A stretch of DNA of 9,323 bases from contig MHFL01000033.1 in assembly GCA_001804165.1 (NCBI GenBank), positions 6,126 through 15,448 of the forward strand, read 5' to 3'. The position numbers and the translations under genes were made by a program. The DNA is from Omnitrophica bacterium RIFCSPLOWO2_01_FULL_45_10. GTDB taxonomy: Bacteria; Omnitrophota; Gorgyraeia; 2-01-FULL-45-10. The notes below the pieces were generated by a model. It was not told the DNA's origin and ran no database searches. It worked only from the letters and a program-made list of their open reading frames with translations. This document shows, piece after piece, positions 5,298 through 9,323 of this stretch (within the stretch, counting starts at the first letter, position 1; the number at the start of each line of letters is the position of its first letter).

Positions 5298-5758
5298 ATA
5301 AAGACCGCGCAAAGCTTAAAGATAGCGCATACAGATTATTACGGGTGAGGCCGAGGAGCGAAGCCGAACTAAGGCGCCGCCTGAAAGAGAAGGGCCACGC
5401 CGATCTATTAATAAATAATTGCGTAGAGGATTTAAAGCGTTCCGGCGACATCGACGATGCGAAGTTCGCCCGCTTTTGGGTTGAATCGCGGATGCACCTG
5501 AACCCGGTAGGCGATGTAGTCTTAAAGCATGAGTTGAAGGAAAAAGGCGTAAGCGATTCGATAATCGAAGCCACCTTAGTCACGAAGGCGAAGAGTTACG
5601 ATGAATACGAGGTGGCTTTTTCTATGGCGAAGGAGCGCTTCGAACGGTTCAAGAAACTGGACAGGGCGAAGGCGATGAAACGGCTGTATGACTTTCTTTA
5701 TAGACGCGGATTCAAGTATGATGTGATTGAGAAGATAATAGAGAATATAATGCTATGA
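5171..5758 (+). CDS. recX: Regulatory protein RecX (start uncertain)
   Basis: RecX binds RecA filaments and inhibits or remodels them. The recognisable protein begins near base 5294: [20 protein letters not shown], then [15 protein letters not shown] and [16 protein letters not shown], the usual tandem three-helix pattern, ending IIENIML. That part is about 155 residues, close to E. coli RecX (166). The only ordinary start codon in this frame upstream of the homologous part is GTG 5171, which has no spaced ribosome-binding site and would add about 40 Arg/Lys/Glu-rich residues that are just recA read in another frame, overlapping recA by 127 bases. The next GTG (5345) would remove conserved sequence. 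Real synthesis may use ATA 5294 (overlapping the recA stop as ATAG), a -1 frameshift from recA, or GTG 5171. The stop overlaps the alaS start as ATGA. Confidence 0.85.
   Translation: MAPLRRGEVGTGQREREDFFERKSKSSGKDREGYIREGVFKIDKDRAKLKDSAYRLLRVRPRSEAELRRRLKEKGHADLLINNCVEDLKRSGDIDDAKFARFWVESRMHLNPVGDVVLKHELKEKGVSDSIIEATLVTKAKSYDEYEVAFSMAKERFERFKKLDRAKAMKRLYDFLYRRGFKYDVIEKIIENIML
5288..5294 (+). other. Candidate -1 frameshift slippery heptamer at the end of recA
   Basis: In the recA frame the bases read T TTA AAA followed directly by TAG, a textbook X-XXY-YYZ heptamer. A one-base backward slip continues as ATA GAT AAA GAC in exactly the RecX frame, giving a RecA-RecX fusion of about 500 residues. 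Purine-rich Shine-Dalgarno-like GAGAAGG (5277-5283) lies four bases upstream, closer than the 10-14 bases that stimulate dnaX-type slippage. I see no strong hairpin just downstream. The motif is plain; its use is inference. Confidence 0.4.
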
Positions 5759-8334
5759 CTACAAACGAGATTCGACAGGCCTTTTTGGAATTTTTCAAAT
5801 CAAAGGGACACACGATAGTGCCCAGCGACTCGCTCGTGCCCAAGGATGACCCGACGCTTCTTTTCACAGGAGCGGGGATGAACCAGTTCAAGGAGAAATT
5901 TCTCGGCCGCAACATAACATATACGCGCGCGGCATCGTGTCAGAAGTGCCTTAGGACTGGCGACTTAGAGAATGTCGGGAAAACCCCCGGGCATCATACT
6001 TTTTTTGAGATGCTCGGCAATTTTTCCTTCGGGGATTATTTTAAGAAAGACGCGATCGTTTGGGCATGGGAATTCTTGACTAAAAAATTGAAGATCAAAA
6101 GTCAAAAGTTATGGGTATCCGTATATCAGGATGACGACGAAGCATACAACATCTGGAAAGATGCCGTTAAGATTCCGCAAGAAAAAATAATCCGGCTCGG
6201 CGCAAAAGATAACTTCTGGCCTTCTGAAGCGCCGACTAAGGGGCCCAATGGGCCGTGCGGGCCTTGTTCTGAAATTTTTTATGATTGGGGAGAGGATGTC
6301 GGCTGTAGAAAAACTGGATGCTCGCCTGCATGCGATTGCGGCAGATTCGTTGAGGTGTGGAACCTCGTCTTCACTCAATTTGACAGGCAGAAGGACGGGA
6401 GCCTTGAATCGCTTCCGAACAAAAATATAGACACAGGCATGGGCCTTGAAAGGCTGGCCTCTGTGATGCAGGGAGTTCATACTAACTTCGAGATAGACAT
6501 ATTCAAGCCGATAGTCGAAGAGATACGATCGTCCATCGTCCATCGTCCATCGTCCATCGAAAACGAAGTACGAAGGACGAAGGACGAACGACGAACCAAT
6601 GCCATCGCCGACCATATCCGCGCGGTGACGTTCGCCATCGCGGACGGCGTTATGCCATCGAATGAAGAAAAGGGCTACGTTGTAAGGAAAATCATCAGGC
6701 GCTCAATTATGCACTCAAAAGAATTAGATATAACATCTTTGCCGTTTCTTTATAAGTTAGTCGATGTTGTGGCTGAAGTTATGAAGGAGCCGTACCCGGA
6801 ATTAAAGACTCGAAGGGATGATATAGCGCAGGTGGTGAAAAAAGAAGAAGAGAGCTGCCTCTTCGTTCTCGATACGCAATTGCCGAAGGTAGAAGACGCG
6901 TTCAGGAATATCAGAGGAATTAAAGACGATGCTGAAATAGCCGAGGCCGCCTTCAATTTTTACGACACATACGGCGTGCCTTACGAAATTCTCGAGACCG
7001 CGGCCAAAAAGTTCAATCTAAGGATAGATAAAAATAAATTTGAGAACTTACTTAATAAACAGCGGGAATTATCCCGCGGCAAGACAAAGATTAAAGGCGA
7101 AATTTTTTCCGAGACGTTCGCCAAGAAGGTGGAGGCGCTTGATCTTAAGACGGAATTTCTCGGTTATGAAAAGACGAATGCCGAGGCGAAGGTCGCGGCC
7201 GTTCTCGAAGGCGGTGAGGTCATTCTGGACAGGACCCCGTTTTACGGTGAGTCCGGCGGGCAGGTCGGTGACTGGGGCAGAATCGAAACCGCCTCGGGAG
7301 CGATGGAGGTTCGGGACGCGAAAAGATACGGCGAAACGATAGTCCATATAGGCAAGATTTTGAAAGGCAGGATCTTGAAAGGCGAGAAGGCCAAGGTATA
7401 TATCGATGAGGCAACGCGGGGGAAGGTTATGGCAAATCATACCGCGACGCATCTTCTGCAGGCGGCGTTGAGGAATGTCTTAGGCGAGCATGTTCATCAG
7501 ACAGGGTCCATGGTAGATAAAGATCGTTTAAGATTTGATTTTACACATATAAAGAAGATGGACGAGAGGGAACTGAAGCGTGTCGAAGAGACCGTTAATG
7601 AGAATATAAAAAAACGTATCCCTGTTAAGAAAGAGATAAAAGACCTTGAAAGCGCGAAAAGGGAAGGGGCGACCGCGCTTTTTGGCGAGAAATATGAAAA
7701 AAAGGTGCGCGTTGTGACGATAGGAGATGTGTCCAAGGAGCTCTGCGGCGGCACACATCTTGATAATACCGGCGAGATTGAAATTTTTAAAATTATTAGT
7801 GAAAGCTCCATAGCGTCCGGGATACGGCGCATTGAGGCATTGACCGGTGACGAAGTTCGAAAGTGGATGGAACGCGAGGAAGAGGCTCAAAGCGCAAAGC
7901 TCAAAAGCCAAAGCGAAAAAGAGAAAGAGAAGAAGGCGCGAGCGGCGCGTTTGAAAGAAGAGATAGGCAGGATAGATTCCATTATGGCCAACGGAAAGAT
8001 TTTTAATGGCGCAAAAATTATATTTGATATAATAGATGGGCTCAATACAGAGGGTTTGAGGGTTTTGAGCGATAAGATACAGGAGCGGGAAAAGTCCGTA
8101 TGCATGATCCTTTCCGCGAGAAAGGATGGAAAAGCGGAATTTGTAGTTAAGGTGACGGACGATTTGATTAAGAGAGGCTTGAGGGCGGGCGATATCGCCA
8201 AAGACCTGTCCAAAATAATAGGCGGGTCAGGCGGAGGGAGGCCCGATTTCGCCCAAGGCGGCGGAAAAGAACCCGCCAAATTGGAAGAGGCGGTAGTGAA
8301 AATTTTAGGATTTATTAAGGAGAAACTGGCATGA
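5755..8334 (+). CDS. alaS: Alanyl-tRNA synthetase
   Basis: The enzyme charges tRNA-Ala and edits mischarged Ser and Gly. At 859 residues it is close to the usual length (E. coli 876). The class II catalytic core is at 1-250: FTGAGMNQFK, motif 2 RAASCQKCLRTGD (58-70), and motif 3 IDTGMGLERL (225-234). The tRNA-recognition region with HIRAVTFAIADGVMPSN follows. The editing domain (about 450-690) keeps the zinc ligands His562, His566, Cys664 and His668 (NHTATHLL and CGGTHL). The C-Ala domain ends with GGSGGGRPDFAQGGG. The start codon overlaps the recX stop (ATGA) and has only a weak purine stretch before it, suggesting translational coupling. Three segments (residues 111-118, 258-282 and 710-720) are coded by heptamer repeats, all in places the family tolerates variation. 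Confidence 0.97.
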   Translation: MTTNEIRQAFLEFFKSKGHTIVPSDSLVPKDDPTLLFTGAGMNQFKEKFLGRNITYTRAASCQKCLRTGDLENVGKTPGHHTFFEMLGNFSFGDYFKKDAIVWAWEFLTKKLKIKSQKLWVSVYQDDDEAYNIWKDAVKIPQEKIIRLGAKDNFWPSEAPTKGPNGPCGPCSEIFYDWGEDVGCRKTGCSPACDCGRFVEVWNLVFTQFDRQKDGSLESLPNKNIDTGMGLERLASVMQGVHTNFEIDIFKPIVEEIRSSIVHRPSSIENEVRRTKDERRTNAIADHIRAVTFAIADGVMPSNEEKGYVVRKIIRRSIMHSKELDITSLPFLYKLVDVVAEVMKEPYPELKTRRDDIAQVVKKEEESCLFVLDTQLPKVEDAFRNIRGIKDDAEIAEAAFNFYDTYGVPYEILETAAKKFNLRIDKNKFENLLNKQRELSRGKTKIKGEIFSETFAKKVEALDLKTEFLGYEKTNAEAKVAAVLEGGEVILDRTPFYGESGGQVGDWGRIETASGAMEVRDAKRYGETIVHIGKILKGRILKGEKAKVYIDEATRGKVMANHTATHLLQAALRNVLGEHVHQTGSMVDKDRLRFDFTHIKKMDERELKRVEETVNENIKKRIPVKKEIKDLESAKREGATALFGEKYEKKVRVVTIGDVSKELCGGTHLDNTGEIEIFKIISESSIASGIRRIEALTGDEVRKWMEREEEAQSAKLKSQSEKEKEKKARAARLKEEIGRIDSIMANGKIFNGAKIIFDIIDGLNTEGLRVLSDKIQEREKSVCMILSARKDGKAEFVVKVTDDLIKRGLRAGDIAKDLSKIIGGSGGGRPDFAQGGGKEPAKLEEAVVKILGFIKEKLA
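6095..6108 (+). repeat. TCAAAAG heptamer repeat in alaS
   Basis: Two tandem TCAAAAG units flanked by A/T-rich sequence. They code part of KLKIKSQKL (residues 111-119), between the family-typical AWEFLT and LWVSVY, where other AlaRS proteins have a short loop such as LPKEK. Confidence 0.5.
6531..6598. repeat. Inverted heptamer arrays in alaS
   Basis: Four exact tandem GTCCATC units (6531-6558), a 12-base spacer, then four units CGAAGGA, CGAAGGA, CGAACGA, CGAACCA (6571-6598). The second array is close to the inverted complement of the first (GGACGAA against GGACGAT, six of seven), so the element can form a long imperfect hairpin. It is read in frame as SSIVHRPSSIENEVRRTK and onwards, in the variable stretch between EIDIFKPIVEEI and the conserved ADHIRA. 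Confidence 0.85.
7885..7912 (+). repeat. GCTCAAA heptamer repeat in alaS
   Basis: GCTCAAA, GCGCAAA, GCTCAAA and a shifted GCCAAA, coding AQSAKLKSQ at the start of the Lys/Glu-rich helix that links the editing and C-Ala domains. A coiled-coil linker can absorb such an insertion. Confidence 0.55.
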
Positions 8335-9323
8335 GGCTCGTGAGGGTCGGAAGCAAACAATTTCAAAAACTCTGCGAACGGAATGTATGCCGCAATAAAC
8401 GCATCACAGAAAGCGTGCGCTCGATTATAGAGAATGTCAAACTTTACGGCGATGACGCGGTGATAAAGTATACAAAAAAATTCGACAAGGTAAAATTGGC
8501 GCCCAAGGACCTTAAGGTTTCAGAGTGCGAAACCTCAGGGGCGTACCAGGATATAAATTCGGAGTTCGTCTCTACGTTTAAGGCCGTCCTGAACAATATT
8601 ACGAAATTTTATTCTAAGCAGTTGAAGAAGTCATGGAAGATTAAGGATGCGGACGGCGTTCTATTGGGCGAAAAGGTCACGCCGCTGGATAGGGTCGGTG
8701 TATATGTCCCGAGCGGCACGGTGCCGCTTGTCTCAAGCGTTTACATGACCGTTATTCCCGCGCGGATGGCGGGCGTGAAGAAGATCGTGGTCGTCACTCC
8801 GCCAAATGAATACAGGTCCGTCAATCCGCATATTCTGGTGGTGGCGAACCTGTTAAAGGTGGATGAGATTTACAAGGTCGGAGGCGCTCAAGCGATAGCC
8901 GCGTTGGCCTTCGGCACAAGGACTATCCCGAAGGTTGATAAGATTGTAGGGCCGGGCAATGCCTACGTAACTGAGGCCAAGCGCCAGGTGTTCGGCTACT
9001 GTGGCATAGACATGCTTGCCGGCCCGACAGAGGTCGTCATAATCGCAAATCACTTATCCGATATGAAATTCATAAAGGCCGATCTTGAGGCCCAGGCGGA
9101 ACATTTTATGGGATTATCCATATTAATAACGAACTCTAAAAAAATTGTTAAAATATTTAAAAAAGAGAACCTGAAGGGCTTTATCATACTCGTTAAGAAC
9201 ATGGATGAGGCCGCCGACATCACAAATATGCTGGCGCCGGAACACGTTGAGGTATTAACGAATAACCCGAATAGAATAACGAAGAGAATTCATAACGCGG
9301 GGGCGATATTTTCCGGACCGTAT
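8331..9323 (+). CDS. hisD: Histidinol dehydrogenase (3' partial)
   Basis: HisD carries out the last two steps of histidine synthesis, oxidising histidinol to histidine with NAD and zinc. 331 codons are present and the frame is still open at the window edge; the family is about 420-440 residues. Visible motifs are VGVYVPSGTVPLVSSVYMTV, VGGAQAIAALAFGT, KIVGPGNAYVTEAK, GIDMLAGPTEVVII, QAEH with likely zinc ligands Gln255 and His258, and LAPEHVEVL with the catalytic pair Glu304-His305. The remaining zinc ligands (Asp and His) lie beyond the edge. The start is well supported: ATG overlaps the alaS stop (ATGA), and AAGGAG (8317-8322) is eight bases upstream. Residue Phe259 replaces the common Asp/Gly after QAEH, a minor variation. 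Confidence 0.95.
   Translation, partial: MRLVRVGSKQFQKLCERNVCRNKRITESVRSIIENVKLYGDDAVIKYTKKFDKVKLAPKDLKVSECETSGAYQDINSEFVSTFKAVLNNITKFYSKQLKKSWKIKDADGVLLGEKVTPLDRVGVYVPSGTVPLVSSVYMTVIPARMAGVKKIVVVTPPNEYRSVNPHILVVANLLKVDEIYKVGGAQAIAALAFGTRTIPKVDKIVGPGNAYVTEAKRQVFGYCGIDMLAGPTEVVIIANHLSDMKFIKADLEAQAEHFMGLSILITNSKKIVKIFKKENLKGFIILVKNMDEAADITNMLAPEHVEVLTNNPNRITKRIHNAGAIFSGPY

Noticed and set aside
6531..6598. CRISPR-like repeat array
   Set aside because: The units are seven bases in direct contact without spacers; there are no 23-45 base repeats with unique spacers and no cas genes.
7069..7452. Long minus-strand open frames inside alaS
   Set aside because: They are complementary-strand shadows of a well-conserved gene; their translations are Arg/Pro/Ser-rich with no recognisable motif.

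Overview
The window looks like chromosomal DNA of an uncultured bacterium. The run recA-recX-alaS, the ORF6N protein, the many short palindromes and heptamer repeats that run into genes, and a sigma-like multidomain protein with an orphan C-terminus all recall Omnitrophota (candidate phylum OP3) or a similar Gram-negative candidate lineage. This is an impression from gene content and style, not a computed placement. The genes use ATG/GTG starts, and where a Shine-Dalgarno is present it is AAGGAG-like.

Layout. Bases 1-2208 (+) are the 3' part of a large fused protein. It has an N-terminal GNAT acetyltransferase-like domain, sigma-70-like regions 2 and 4, a linker built from repeat elements, and an unrecognised C-terminal domain. 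A long branched hairpin with a T-run (2212-2282) ends it. On the minus strand, pncC (nicotinamide-nucleotide amidohydrolase, CinA C-terminal family) and then thpR (RNA 2',3'-cyclic phosphodiesterase) run leftwards as a likely two-gene unit, with a 34-bp perfect palindrome between them. Diverging to the right is a small ORF6N-domain DNA-binding protein. Then comes a tightly packed plus-strand block recA-recX-alaS-hisD, with recA preceded by a good sigma-70-type promoter. recX/alaS and alaS/hisD each overlap by ATGA, and hisD runs off the right edge.

How the genes fit together. RecA is the recombinase and RecX its modulator. Their junction is unusual: RecX has no normal start near its homologous beginning, and the last sense codons of recA form a U UUA AAA slippery heptamer that leads in the -1 direction straight into the RecX frame. 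AlaRS and HisD are housekeeping and biosynthetic enzymes carried on the same probable transcript. PncC and ThpR are common neighbours of recA but here point the other way, separated from it by the ORF6N gene.

The strongest theme not explained by the genes is repeat invasion. Tandem heptamers of several unrelated sequences sit at 2299-2354, 2454-2481, 6095-6108, 6531-6598 and 7885-7912. REP-like palindromes sit inside the sigma-like gene. Most lie in frame inside coding sequence at positions where the protein family is variable, including three places in the essential alaS.
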